Shown in pieces: positions 8,923 through 17,194 of a stretch of DNA of 64,000 nucleotides. The notes beneath the pieces are model-generated. The model had not been told where the DNA came from and searched no databases. It saw nothing but the letters and a program-made list of their open reading frames with translations. Where the stretch lies: assembly GCA_000686145.1 (NCBI GenBank), contig JMMB01000007.1:186001-250000 (forward strand), read 5' to 3'. This DNA comes from Peptostreptococcaceae bacterium VA2. Lineage in GTDB: Bacteria; Bacillota; Clostridia; Peptostreptococcales; Peptostreptococcaceae. A program made the translations under genes and the position numbers. The first letter of the stretch is position 1. Each line of letters starts with the position of its first letter.

Positions 8923-9837
8923 ATGAAGTTAGAAGTAAAAGGACTAAGGAAAAGTTTTTCAGGAAATGAAGTATTACATGGAATATCCTTTTCAGTTGAA
9001 AGTGGGAAGGCACTTGGATTATTAGGAAGAAATGGAGCAGGAAAAACTACAACAATTCGTATATTGATGGATGTTTTTAAAGCTGATTCAGGAGAAATAT
9101 TAATAGATGGAAAGAAGTTTGAGCCAAGAAATTATCAAATAGGGTACCTACCAGAAGAAAGAGGTTTATATCCTAAAAAGAAAGTTACAGATCAGATAGT
9201 TTATTTAGCGCAGTTAAGAGGTGTACCAACTAAGGAGGCAAAAGAAAGTACAAAGATATGGCTTGAAAAGTTAGGTATAGAGGAGTATGCAAATAGAACA
9301 TTAGACAGTTTATCAAAAGGAAATCAGCAAAAGGTTCAATTAGCACAAACCTTAGTATGTAATCCAGAAATAGTTATACTTGATGAACCATTCAGTGGAC
9401 TAGATCCAGTTAATGCACAAATACTTAAAGATACTGTTAGAGAATTAATAAGCCAAAACAAACTAGTTATATTCTCTAGCCATCAAATGAGCTATGTTGA
9501 AGAATTTTGTGAAGAAATAGCTATAGTAAATAAGGGTGAGATAGTGTTAAGTGGAAATCTTAAAGAAATAAAAAAAGAATTTGGTAACAATAGATTAATA
9601 TTAAGCGCAAATAATTTGACATTAAGTGATTTAGAATCTATATGTAAAGATAAATTTAAGGATTTAGTAATTGTAAATGAAGTTAAAAAAAATTATTTAA
9701 TATTAGAGCTATTTGATAGTGTAAAGAAAAATCAATTATTAGAAAACATATTAAAAGAAAATATAGAGATAGAAACATTTTCTATGTATGAACCAGACTT
9801 AACAGATATATTTGTAAAGAAAGTAGGTGAAGAATAA
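8923..9837 (+). CDS. ABC exporter ATPase (NatA/YhaQ-like)
   Basis: 304 residues. Walker A GRNGAGKTT (35-43), signature LSKGNQQ (130-136), Walker B VILDEP (151-156) and H-loop SSHQM (His187) are all intact. The ~90-residue C-terminal extension matches the DUF4162 region of NatA/YhaQ-type ATPases, which drive export with an ABC-2 permease. SD AGAGGGGG precedes ATG. It shares one base with the permease start (TAATG), so they are co-translated. The substrate is unknown: sodium, drugs and peptides are all known in the family. Confidence 0.93.
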   Translation: MKLEVKGLRKSFSGNEVLHGISFSVESGKALGLLGRNGAGKTTTIRILMDVFKADSGEILIDGKKFEPRNYQIGYLPEERGLYPKKKVTDQIVYLAQLRGVPTKEAKESTKIWLEKLGIEEYANRTLDSLSKGNQQKVQLAQTLVCNPEIVILDEPFSGLDPVNAQILKDTVRELISQNKLVIFSSHQMSYVEEFCEEIAIVNKGEIVLSGNLKEIKKEFGNNRLILSANNLTLSDLESICKDKFKDLVIVNEVKKNYLILELFDSVKKNQLLENILKENIEIETFSMYEPDLTDIFVKKVGEE

Positions 9838-11087
9838 TGAAACAATTTCTTACTGTATTAAAATTTGAGCTTGCAAATTATTTTCAAAAAAAATCTTTCA
9901 TAATAAGTACTGTAATAATTTCATTAGCAATGATTATTGGTTTATCACTACCTAACTTTATAGATATGTCAGCTATATTACCAAACCAAGATAAAAATGA
10001 AACTAAAGCTGAAAAGACTTTAGAAGAAGATAAAACTAAGTTTGCAATATACGATGAAAAGAATATTATTTCTAATCAAGAAAAGTTAAATGCTTATTTT
10101 CCAAACTCAACTTGGAAAGTGGTAAAAAATCAAGATGAACTAAATAAGTTAGTTGAAGATCAAGGTGTAGAAGCAGGTTTCAATGTTAAAAGTTTAACTG
10201 AATATGACTATGTTGTTCAAAATACTAAGTTTGATGATGAAAATAAGAATATATTTGATGAACTGTTGAAAAAAGAGTATAGAGAAAATAAAATTACTAG
10301 CGAAGGAATAGACTTCAATAAGGTAGATAAAATTTATAATGATCAAATAGAGTCAAATGTTGAAATATTAGGTAAAGACAGTGCCAATAATTATTTTTAC
10401 GCGTATATATTAATTTTTATTATATATATGATGATTATAATGTACGGTCAATTAATTGCTATGGGGATAACTGCAGAAAAAAGCAATAGAGCAATAGAGG
10501 TATTAGTTACGAGTACAAATACAAATAATTTAATATTTGGTAAAGTTATTGCAGGTGCAATCGCAAGTATAGCACAAGTTGTAGTGATAATGTCATCAGC
10601 ACTTATTTCATACAAGGTAAATAGTGAAGTATGGAATGGAATGTTAGATAGTATATTTAAAATTCCTTCAGAATTAATAGTTACATTTGCTATATTTGGA
10701 ATACTAGGTTATTTATTCTATTCATTTATATTTGGAGCATTAGGGGCTCTAGTATCAAAGACCGAAGAAATAGGAACAAGTGTTGGTCCTATAATGATGA
10801 TATTTATGGTAGTATTTTTTATTAGTATGTTTGGATTAACTAATGGAGATAGTACACTCCTAAAGGTTTGTTCATATATACCATTTGCATCTCCAATGAC
10901 AATGATAGTAAGAGTTGCAACAGGAGCTGTTACATCAATGGAATTCATAATATCTGCATTAATATTAATAGTATCAACAGTATTAGCAGGAATGGGTGGT
11001 GCTAAGATATATAGAATGGCTACATTAATGTATGGAAATCCAGTAAAACTGAGAAATGCGCTAAAATGGTTGAAAAGTGAAAGGTAA
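9837..11087 (+). CDS. ABC-2 type permease (NatB/YhaP-like)
   Basis: 416 residues. There is one N-terminal membrane helix (FIISTVIISLAMIIGL), a ~150-residue polar external domain (about 45-185), then five to six helices typical of ABC-2 permeases, including FAIFGILGYLFYSFIFGALG and PIMMIFMVVFFISMFGL. This is the NatB/YhaP layout. It forms the exporter with the ATPase directly upstream. A stem-loop element (copy 4) closes the operon. Confidence 0.92.
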   Translation: MKQFLTVLKFELANYFQKKSFIISTVIISLAMIIGLSLPNFIDMSAILPNQDKNETKAEKTLEEDKTKFAIYDEKNIISNQEKLNAYFPNSTWKVVKNQDELNKLVEDQGVEAGFNVKSLTEYDYVVQNTKFDDENKNIFDELLKKEYRENKITSEGIDFNKVDKIYNDQIESNVEILGKDSANNYFYAYILIFIIYMMIIMYGQLIAMGITAEKSNRAIEVLVTSTNTNNLIFGKVIAGAIASIAQVVVIMSSALISYKVNSEVWNGMLDSIFKIPSELIVTFAIFGILGYLFYSFIFGALGALVSKTEEIGTSVGPIMMIFMVVFFISMFGLTNGDSTLLKVCSYIPFASPMTMIVRVATGAVTSMEFIISALILIVSTVLAGMGGAKIYRMATLMYGNPVKLRNALKWLKSER

Positions 11088-11166
11088 TTGAGATGGTAGA
11101 AGGAAATTTAAAATTCTTTGAAATACTGATGATTTGATAATGCAAATTTAGAACAATAGAGTAAGA

Positions 11167-11225
11167 TGACCTCCCTTGGAGGTGTAACGGAGAACCGTAT
11201 CACAAGTAAGTGATACGGTTTTTTG
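11167..11225 (+). repeat. Oriented stem-loop element, copy 4 (canonical)
   Basis: A complete example. The left hairpin is CCTCC, CTT, GGAGG; spacer TGTAACGGAGA; core arms ACCGTATCAC 11194-11203 and GTGATACGGT 11210-11219, loop AAGTAA, then TTTTTTG. The core is a perfect 10-bp stem with a T tail and so a convincing terminator for the ABC operon. Confidence 0.88.
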
Positions 11226-11516
11226 TATAAATAAATAGTCTATAAAGTAGAACATAGTACTGATTACTTTTAGCTAATATATTTTTTATAAAAAATTGAT
11301 TAAACGATAAACCTTATAACTATATCATAATTAAATGATATTTTTATTAGAATTGGGTATACATAATAAAACTATATCTAAATAAGTAGACCTACAGCTG
11401 ATATTTTGACATTTTATAAATAGTACTATCAAATAATTGTAAAGAATATACATAGAGGCAAAGGGTGAAATAAACTTATTTGAGATAAAAAAATTAAACA
11501 TAAGGTGGAAAGATAA
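11226..11516. other. Leader region of the betaine-type importer
   Basis: 291 bases of AT-rich sequence without a gene. No riboswitch or palindrome that I can recognise. The ribosome site AAGGTGGAAAG at 11501-11511 belongs to the next gene. Confidence 0.4.
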
Positions 11517-13061
11517 GTGATTAGTCAGATATTAAATATTTATATTGATAGAAGAGATTTTTTCATTGATTTAACTATTCAGCATTTAGAAATTTCAATG
11601 ACGGCTATTATTATTGCGGCGGTTTTAGGGCTTATTTTAGGAGTAATAATTAGTGAGTATGAAAAATCGTCTAGTTTCGTTTTGGGAGTGGTAAATTTCA
11701 TTTACACAATTCCATCAATTTCTTTATTAGGAATTTTGATTCCATTTTCAGGCATAGGGAACAGCACTGCTATTATTGCGTTAACTATATATGGATTACT
11801 TCCAATAGTTAGAAGTACTTATACAGGAATAAAAAATATAAATCCTATCATTATTGAAGCTGCGGAGGGAATGGGAAGTACTAGATTTCAAATATTGTAT
11901 AAGATAAAGTTACCATTAGCAGTTCCGGTAATTATGTCAGGATTAAGAAATATGGTAGTTATGACAATAGCTTTAGCTGGTATTGCTTCATTCATTGGAG
12001 CTGGTGGCCTTGGAGTAGCAATATATAGGGGTATTACAACAAATAATGAAGCTATGACTATGGCTGGAAGTATATTAATTGCAGTAGTTGCATTAATATT
12101 TGATACTATACTTGGAATTATAGAAAAATCCTTAGATAAAAAAGGAAATAAAAAATACAAAGTTAAAAGAAAAATAATTTACACAATATCTTCTATATTA
12201 ATATTAGCAATTATGATAACTTCAGTATTAAACATTAAAAGTGAAAAGAATACTATAAAAATTGCAACAAAACCAATGACTGAACAATATATTATCGGCG
12301 AAATGATGAGTAGCTTAATTGAAAATAAAACAGATTTAAATGTTGAATTAACTCAAGGATTTGGAGGAGGAACATCTAATATTCAGCCAGCAATGGAAAA
12401 GGAAGAATTTGATATATACCCAGAATATACTGGAACAGCATGGAATAATGTTTTGAAAAAGAAAGGTATATATAATGAATCTATGTTTTTACAATTACAA
12501 GATGCGTATAATAAAGACTATAAATTTAAATGGATAGGAATGTATGGATTTAACAATACTTATGGTTTGGCAATAAGAAAAGAAATTGCAGATAAATATA
12601 ATATAAAAACATATTCTGATTTAGCTAAATATTCTAATAATTTAGTTTTTGGAGCTGAATATGATTTTTATGAAAGAGAAGATGGCTTTAATGATTTAAG
12701 TAAAGCTTATGGATTAAAATTTAAAAAAAATGTGGAACTAGATATTGGACTTAAGTACAAGGCTATAAAGAACAAAGATATTGATGTTATGAACATATTT
12801 ACAACAGATGGTCAATTAAATACATCTAATATAGTTGTACTTAAAGATGATAAAAACTTCTACCCATCTTATATGTGTGGAAATGTAGTTAGAAAAGAAA
12901 TCATAGAAAATCATCCAGAAATAAAAGAAGTTTTATTAGAATTAAATAATAAAATAGATAATAAAGAAATGTCTAAATTAAACTATGAAGTAGAGGTAGA
13001 GGGTAAGGAACCAAAGGTAGTTGCTAACGAGTTTTTAACTGAAAGAGGTTTATTAAAATAG
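11517..13061 (+). CDS. Betaine/ergothioneine-type ABC importer: fused permease and substrate-binding domain
   Basis: 514 residues from GTG 11517 (SD AAGGTGG). Residues 1-210 are an OpuC/ProW-type permease with about six helices and the EAA loop (EAAEGMGSTRFQILYKIKLP). After a further helix (TISSILILAIMITSVL), residues 240-514 form an OpuAC-type binding domain, starting IKIATKPMTEQYIIGEMM and containing EYTGTAW. Such fusions occur in OpuF-type betaine importers and in EgtU of ergothioneine importers; sequence alone does not decide. The ATPase follows 10 bases later, so one operon makes a complete importer from two polypeptides. Confidence 0.9.
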   Translation: MISQILNIYIDRRDFFIDLTIQHLEISMTAIIIAAVLGLILGVIISEYEKSSSFVLGVVNFIYTIPSISLLGILIPFSGIGNSTAIIALTIYGLLPIVRSTYTGIKNINPIIIEAAEGMGSTRFQILYKIKLPLAVPVIMSGLRNMVVMTIALAGIASFIGAGGLGVAIYRGITTNNEAMTMAGSILIAVVALIFDTILGIIEKSLDKKGNKKYKVKRKIIYTISSILILAIMITSVLNIKSEKNTIKIATKPMTEQYIIGEMMSSLIENKTDLNVELTQGFGGGTSNIQPAMEKEEFDIYPEYTGTAWNNVLKKKGIYNESMFLQLQDAYNKDYKFKWIGMYGFNNTYGLAIRKEIADKYNIKTYSDLAKYSNNLVFGAEYDFYEREDGFNDLSKAYGLKFKKNVELDIGLKYKAIKNKDIDVMNIFTTDGQLNTSNIVVLKDDKNFYPSYMCGNVVRKEIIENHPEIKEVLLELNNKIDNKEMSKLNYEVEVEGKEPKVVANEFLTERGLLK

Positions 13062-13071
13062 GAGGATTATT

Positions 13072-13800
13072 ATGAGTGATAATACAATTATAGAGATGAG
13101 AAATATTAATAAGACTTATGATAATAAGGTTATTATCAATGACCTTAATCTTAATATTAATAAGGGAGAATTTATTACTGTAATAGGAAGTTCTGGATGC
13201 GGAAAAACAACAGTGTTAAAAATGATTAATGGACTCAATACTCCTGATAGAGGTGAGATATTTATAAATGGAGAAAATATAAAGAATGAGAATATAATAG
13301 AGCTAAGAAGAAAGATAGGCTATTCAATTCAAGGTACTTCTTTATTTCCTCATATGACGATAGAAAAAAACATATCTTATGTACCAAATTTAATTAATAA
13401 AAAAGATAAGGATGAAGTAAAAAAATCTGTATCAAAATTAATTAAAGTAGTAGGTTTAGAAGAAAGTATACTAAATAGATATCCAGAGCAATTATCAGGA
13501 GGTCAACAACAAAGAGTTGGAATTGCAAGGGCACTAGCTGCACAACCTGATATATTATTAATGGATGAGCCTTTTGGTGCAGTAGATGAGATAACCAGAA
13601 AGCAATTACAAGATGAAATTGTTAGAATTCACAAAGAGTTAGAAGTTACTATAATTTTTATAACTCATGATATAAAAGAGGCATTAAAGCTTGGAACTAG
13701 GGTATTAGTTATGGATAAAGGTGAAATTGTACAATTTAATAAGCCAGAAGTTATAAAAAAGCATCCAGCAAATGATTTTGTTAGAGAACTTGTATTATAG
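13072..13800 (+). CDS. ABC importer ATPase (OpuCA/EgtV-like, no CBS domains)
   Basis: 242 residues. Walker A GSSGCGKTT (39-47), Q-loop SIQGTSLFPH, signature LSGGQQQR (141-148), Walker B ILLMDEP and H-loop ITHD are present. The protein ends right after the ATPase domain. OpuA/OpuC-type osmoregulated ATPases normally carry two C-terminal CBS domains that sense ionic strength, and these are missing here. That fits a nutrient importer rather than an osmotically gated one. It pairs with the fused permease upstream. Confidence 0.92.
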   Translation: MSDNTIIEMRNINKTYDNKVIINDLNLNINKGEFITVIGSSGCGKTTVLKMINGLNTPDRGEIFINGENIKNENIIELRRKIGYSIQGTSLFPHMTIEKNISYVPNLINKKDKDEVKKSVSKLIKVVGLEESILNRYPEQLSGGQQQRVGIARALAAQPDILLMDEPFGAVDEITRKQLQDEIVRIHKELEVTIIFITHDIKEALKLGTRVLVMDKGEIVQFNKPEVIKKHPANDFVRELVL

Positions 13801-13809
13801 ATTAAAATA

Positions 13810-13850
13810 AAGCTAGATAAGAGAATAAGCACTTTATCTAGCTTACTTTA
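13810..13850 (+). terminator. CTAGAT-type terminator, copy 2
   Basis: AAGCTAGATAA (13810-13820) pairs with TTATCTAGCTT (13834-13844), followed by ACTTTACG. Related to the hairpins at 8750 and 19061. Confidence 0.78.
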
Positions 13851-13951
13851 CGTAGTAAAATTTACGCTTTATAATATAATTAAAGACTATAAGAAAAAAT
13901 AGATTAAACACTATTAGTTATGGGTATTAGAATAATCCTAAAATAATAGAA

Positions 13952-14337
13952 AGAAAGATAAGAGTTGTATAGAACCATATAAATTAATACTAAAAGAAAA
14001 TAGCTGGTATTTACAAGGATATTGCACTTTAAGAGAAGATTTTAGAGTATTTAAATTATCTAGAATATCAAATCTTGAAATACTAGAATTGACATTTACA
14101 CTTAGGGAATTTAAATCAAAACCATTAGACGGAAGTGGATGGATAGATAAAAGGCTTGTTACTATAAAACTTCTAGTTGACTTTCCTTTTGTAGATGATG
14201 ATTTAGGATATAATATATTAATGGGGTTTGGACATAAATGTGAATGTTTATCCCCAGAAGATGTACGTATAGAACTTATTAATCGTATACAAAAACTACT
14301 GAAAATCTATAAGGAATATTTAAAAAATTATTTATAA
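13952..14337 (+). pseudogene. WYL-domain (YafY-type) regulator remnant
   Basis: An open frame reads EPYKLILKENSWYLQGYC, then REDFRVFKLSRI. This is the hallmark of the WYL ligand-binding domain of YafY-type transcription regulators. It continues through the WCX-like C-terminus to TAA at 14337. The N-terminal winged helix and start codon are absent, so about two thirds of a normal ~300-residue protein are missing. The 82-residue part from 14089 has no ribosome site. Stem-loop copy 5 follows 30 bases after the stop. Confidence 0.7.
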
Positions 14338-14367
14338 GTATACTACAAATGATGATAGAGGAACAAA

Positions 14368-14423
14368 ACACGCTCCGTAGAGCAAGGCACGGAGAACTGT
14401 ACCACAAGTAACGGAGCGCGGGT
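14368..14423 (+). repeat. Oriented stem-loop element, copy 5 (outer-arm type)
   Basis: Left arm CGCTCCGT (14371-14378) includes the small hairpin GCTC, CGTA, GAGC. The core reads AACTGTACCACAAGTA. The right arm is not GTGATACGGT but ACGGAGCG (14411-14418), the exact complement of the left arm. The element therefore folds as one long stem instead of a core hairpin. Confidence 0.8.
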
Positions 14424-14435
14424 TATCAAATATTT

Positions 14436-14473
14436 AAAAAGGTATAAAATTAGATTTAATTCTATACCTTTTT
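14436..14473. terminator. Bidirectional terminator before the HAD gene end
   Basis: AAAAAGGTATA (14436-14446) pairs with TATACCTTTTT (14463-14473). With A and T runs on both sides it can stop transcripts from either strand, chiefly that of the minus-strand phosphatase gene. Confidence 0.78.
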
Positions 14474-14502
14474 ACTATTGTTTATGTGTATATGAAAAAT
14501 TT

Positions 14503-15195
14503 TTATGAATTAAGTAGCAAAGACTTAAGCTCATCAAAATTAGAAATCTCATAGGAAGGCTTTATTGAAGTTTCATTTATAATCTTGTTAGGGTTATACC
14601 AACAGGTATCTATGCCAAAGTTTATCCCACCTTGTATATCAGAACTTAAACTATCCCCTACTATCAAAACTTTATTTTTATCAAAGAAATTTATATTTTT
14701 TAAAGTATGTTCAAAAATCTCAGGATTTGGTTTTGATACCAATATTTCTTCAGATATTACTATAGTCTCAAAAAATTTTGATATAGTAGATTTTCTGATT
14801 CTTTTATCTTGAACTAAGGTAAGACCATTAGTTACTATAGCAAGTCTGTAAGACTTATTTAGAGTTTCTATAAGCTCGATACTATTATCATATAAAAATG
14901 ATGCATCGGCTAAATGCTCCATATATAATTTTGCAGAGTTAGTTTCATCAAAATTTATCTCTAATCTATCTGATAATCTTTTAAATCTTTCTACTTTTAA
15001 ATTTTCTTGTGTAATAAGTCCTTGTTCAAACTCTTTCCATAGAACTGTATTTATTTCTTGATAAATTTTTAAATGATAACTTTCATCATATTTTATGTTA
15101 AACTTAAGCATTGTATTTTTAAATGCTTCTCTTTCAGATTTTTTAAAATCATATAATGTTTCATCTGCATCAAATAATATAACTTCATATTTCAT
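14503..15195 (-). CDS. HAD phosphatase, YjjG-type pyrimidine nucleotidase
   Basis: 230 residues. HAD motif I FDADETLYDF (Asp9, Asp11), motif II VTNG, motif III Lys in SKPNPEIF and motif IV GDSLSSDIQGG are complete. The four-helix cap between motifs I and II and the overall length match the YjjG/TIGR02254 family, which dephosphorylates non-canonical pyrimidine nucleotides as house-cleaning. ATG 15195 follows TTGGAGGATAT. It lies 30 bases downstream of the DUF606 pair and could be co-transcribed with it. Confidence 0.9.
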   Translation of the reverse strand: MKYEVILFDADETLYDFKKSEREAFKNTMLKFNIKYDESYHLKIYQEINTVLWKEFEQGLITQENLKVERFKRLSDRLEINFDETNSAKLYMEHLADASFLYDNSIELIETLNKSYRLAIVTNGLTLVQDKRIRKSTISKFFETIVISEEILVSKPNPEIFEHTLKNINFFDKNKVLIVGDSLSSDIQGGINFGIDTCWYNPNKIINETSIKPSYEISNFDELKSLLLNS

Positions 15196-15225
15196 AATAT
15201 ATCCTCCAAATTTTATATAAATAAT

Positions 15226-15684
15226 TTAATTATTAAGTAATTTAATTTGCTTTTGTTTATAGTTTTCATCAGATTTTGCATTAAGTATAATACCTATTAA
15301 AAATAGCACACATCCTATTATTTTCCCGATAGAAAAAATATTGAAGTATAAATAGTCTATAATTGCACTTGTAAGCATTTGACCTATAAAGCGAAGTATA
15401 ACTGTATATACTGTTGGTATTTTATGAACTATTATATTGAATATATAAGTGGTTAAAACACCTATAACTCCACCTAGAAAATAAACTAAAGAAATATTAC
15501 CTATAGTAGGAGAATTTGATATAAAATTTAACATAATAGAATAAAAAATAATAGAAGCTAATGTAGCAGTTAAATAGTTTATAACTACGCTATTTATAAT
15601 ACCTACCCGCTTAGATAATTCTCCATTCAATATCATACTTGTAACAATTAATACTCCTGTCAAAAATGAAAAAAATATATACAT
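15226..15684 (-). CDS. DUF606 (YdcZ-like) membrane protein, second of pair
   Basis: 152 residues, five hydrophobic segments; a half-size drug/metabolite-transporter-type protein of the DUF606/YdcZ family. ATG 15684 is used because AAGGAGGTG lies 8 bases upstream; the GTG at 15693 is part of that site. It follows another DUF606 gene by 13 bases. Family members occur as such pairs and probably form an asymmetric dimer in the membrane. Substrate unknown. Confidence 0.85.
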   Translation of the reverse strand: MYIFFSFLTGVLIVTSMILNGELSKRVGIINSVVINYLTATLASIIFYSIMLNFISNSPTIGNISLVYFLGGVIGVLTTYIFNIIVHKIPTVYTVILRFIGQMLTSAIIDYLYFNIFSIGKIIGCVLFLIGIILNAKSDENYKQKQIKLLNN

Positions 15685-15697
15685 TATATGCACCTCC

Positions 15698-16126
15698 TTA
15701 TAATAAAATCATAAAAATTAAACCTATTATGATTAGTGAAAAGCTTAATATTTTTTCTTTTCTTATTTTGTTAACTTGAACACCAAATAATCCAAAATGG
15801 TCTATTAATGTAGATATTACAAGTTGTCCAAATAGCCCCATACCTGCAGTAAGTGTTATTCCTATCTTGTATGAAGATAGATTATTTAAAAATATAACTA
15901 AAACGCTTAGTATGCCTGGTATAAAAAAGATAACAGGTATTTTACTGAGTTTTGGAAGTTTATTTTTTGTTACTACTGATACTAGTAAAATCAATATAAA
16001 TCCTAAAATATGATAAATTAATGTACTAAGATATAAACCTATCTTTTCTGATAGAACACTATTAAAAAATATCATTATAGCGATAAGAACGCCATTTAAA
16101 ACAGCTAAGTTCTTGTATGTATTCAA
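15698..16126 (-). CDS. DUF606 (YdcZ-like) membrane protein, first of pair
   Basis: 142 residues, TTG start at 16126 after AAGGTGGGGG. It has five hydrophobic segments, and GITLTAGMGLFGQLVISTLIDHFGLFG near the C-terminus matches the DUF606 signature. It is divergent from a Crp/Fnr-type regulator gene with 88 bases between starts, and is most likely controlled by it. The same gene trio (YeiL-like regulator plus two DUF606) is a known clostridial arrangement as far as I recall. Confidence 0.85.
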   Translation of the reverse strand: MNTYKNLAVLNGVLIAIMIFFNSVLSEKIGLYLSTLIYHILGFILILLVSVVTKNKLPKLSKIPVIFFIPGILSVLVIFLNNLSSYKIGITLTAGMGLFGQLVISTLIDHFGLFGVQVNKIRKEKILSFSLIIIGLIFMILL

Positions 16127-16184
16127 AGTTATCCCCCACCTTTACAAGTTTATATAAATATAATAATATATTTATAAAAGTCAC

Positions 16185-16204
16185 AACATGACATTGGTCA
16201 TGTT
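16185..16204. promoter_or_regulatory. Perfect palindrome, likely Crp/Fnr-type operator
   Basis: AACATGAC, spacer ATTG, GTCATGTT: 8-bp arms with no mismatch. It lies between the regulator's ribosome site and a TATAAT-like box (around 16160). The spacing and length fit a dimeric regulator of the Crp/Fnr superfamily. Autoregulation and control of the divergent DUF606 pair are inferred. Confidence 0.65.
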
Positions 16205-16214
16205 AGGAGGAATT

Positions 16215-16904
16215 ATGAAAAGAGTTTTTGATAGTAAGCTTTTGACTCACTATATTAAAAAATGTAATATAGAAAGTATATTTGATGATGAAATATTAAA
16301 ATATGCACAACTGCATTTCTATGAAGGTGAAGAGTACATATTAGAGTCAGGGGAAATTCTCGAGTATTATTATTTACTTGTTGATGGAAAAATTAAAATT
16401 TATTATCCTTTTGAGAATGGAAAGTCAATGACTTTAAAGTTCTATAAAGATTTTAATACAATAGGAGATTTAGAACTTTTAAAAGGTATGCCTATACTTT
16501 GTAATATTGATGCAGTAGAAGATACTTTTTTGATAGCAATACCTTCTATTATACTTAGAGAAAAGTATTTTGACAATGTAAAACTTTTACACCATTTGGT
16601 AGATTCTTTGAGTGAAAAACTTTATGGAACTATTAATAATAGCTCATATAATTTTGTATATCCACTTATCAATAGAGTAGCTAGTTATTTAGTTGAACAT
16701 CTTACAGACAAAAATTATATAATTTTGAATTCATCATATTTAGACATTGCCCAATTTTTAGGTACAACATATAGACATTTGAATAGAACTCTTAAAGGAA
16801 TGGAATCAAAATCAATTATAAAATATGATGATAAAAAAATATATATATTAGATATAAACAAAATTAGAGAATTATCTAAGAATATTTATGTAAAACCACT
16901 TTAG
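16215..16904 (+). CDS. Crp/Fnr-family regulator, YeiL-like
   Basis: 229 residues from ATG 16215, 4 bases after AGGAGG; the ATG at 16188 lies in the palindrome and has no ribosome site. Residues ~15-120 form a cyclic-nucleotide-type beta barrel (EGEEYILESGE, YYLLVDGKIKIYYPF). A long helix follows, then a winged HTH (YLDIAQFLGTTYRHLNRTLKGME, about 168-190). No Fnr-type cysteine cluster is seen. It is divergent from the DUF606 pair. Stem-loop copy 6 follows 27 bases after the stop. Confidence 0.88.
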   Translation: MKRVFDSKLLTHYIKKCNIESIFDDEILKYAQLHFYEGEEYILESGEILEYYYLLVDGKIKIYYPFENGKSMTLKFYKDFNTIGDLELLKGMPILCNIDAVEDTFLIAIPSIILREKYFDNVKLLHHLVDSLSEKLYGTINNSSYNFVYPLINRVASYLVEHLTDKNYIILNSSYLDIAQFLGTTYRHLNRTLKGMESKSIIKYDDKKIYILDINKIRELSKNIYVKPL

Positions 16905-16930
16905 AATATAAGTTGAAATAATTTTATATA

Positions 16931-16989
16931 AAACGACCTCCGTTGGAGGTGTAACGGAGAACCGTATCACAAGTAACGGAGGTTCTTTG
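16931..16989 (+). repeat. Oriented stem-loop element, copy 6 (outer-arm type)
   Basis: Left hairpin CCTCC, GTT, GGAGG; core AACCGTATCACAAGTAA; right arm AACGGAGGT (16975-16983), an exact 9-bp complement of ACCTCCGTT (16936-16944), then TCTTTG. Same design as copy 5 but with different arm sequence, so the pairing itself is conserved. Confidence 0.85.
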
Positions 16990-16995
16990 TAATAC

Positions 16996-17023
16996 AGTGG
17001 TTCAATGAGATTCGACTCCACCA
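16996..17023 (+). other. tRNA-3'-end-like fragment
   Basis: GTGGTTCAATGAGATTCGAC followed by TCCACCA looks like the T arm and acceptor end of a tRNA or tmRNA. No anticodon arm, D arm or matching 5' acceptor strand is seen upstream, where copy 6 sits. It may be an attachment-site remnant or chance. Confidence 0.3.
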
Positions 17024-17060
17024 TTTAAATGTACAAAAAAGAAGATAAGGTTAATTTCTA

Positions 17061-17095
17061 GGCGAATCCATTATTTTTAGGATTCGCCTTCTTTT
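17061..17095 (+). terminator. Strong Rho-independent terminator
   Basis: GGCGAATCC (17061-17069) and GGATTCGCC (17080-17088) form a perfect 9-bp GC-rich stem with tail TTCTTTTATT. No gene ends just upstream; only the tRNA-like fragment does. This suggests the terminator of a lost RNA or protein gene. Confidence 0.75.
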
Positions 17096-17194
17096 ATTCT
17101 ACAACTAACGCCTTACGTTAGTTAAATAATATAAAAAAAGTAGAAAGCAGATATTTGTATCTGTTTTTCTACACTTTTACGAACTTGTTATTAA

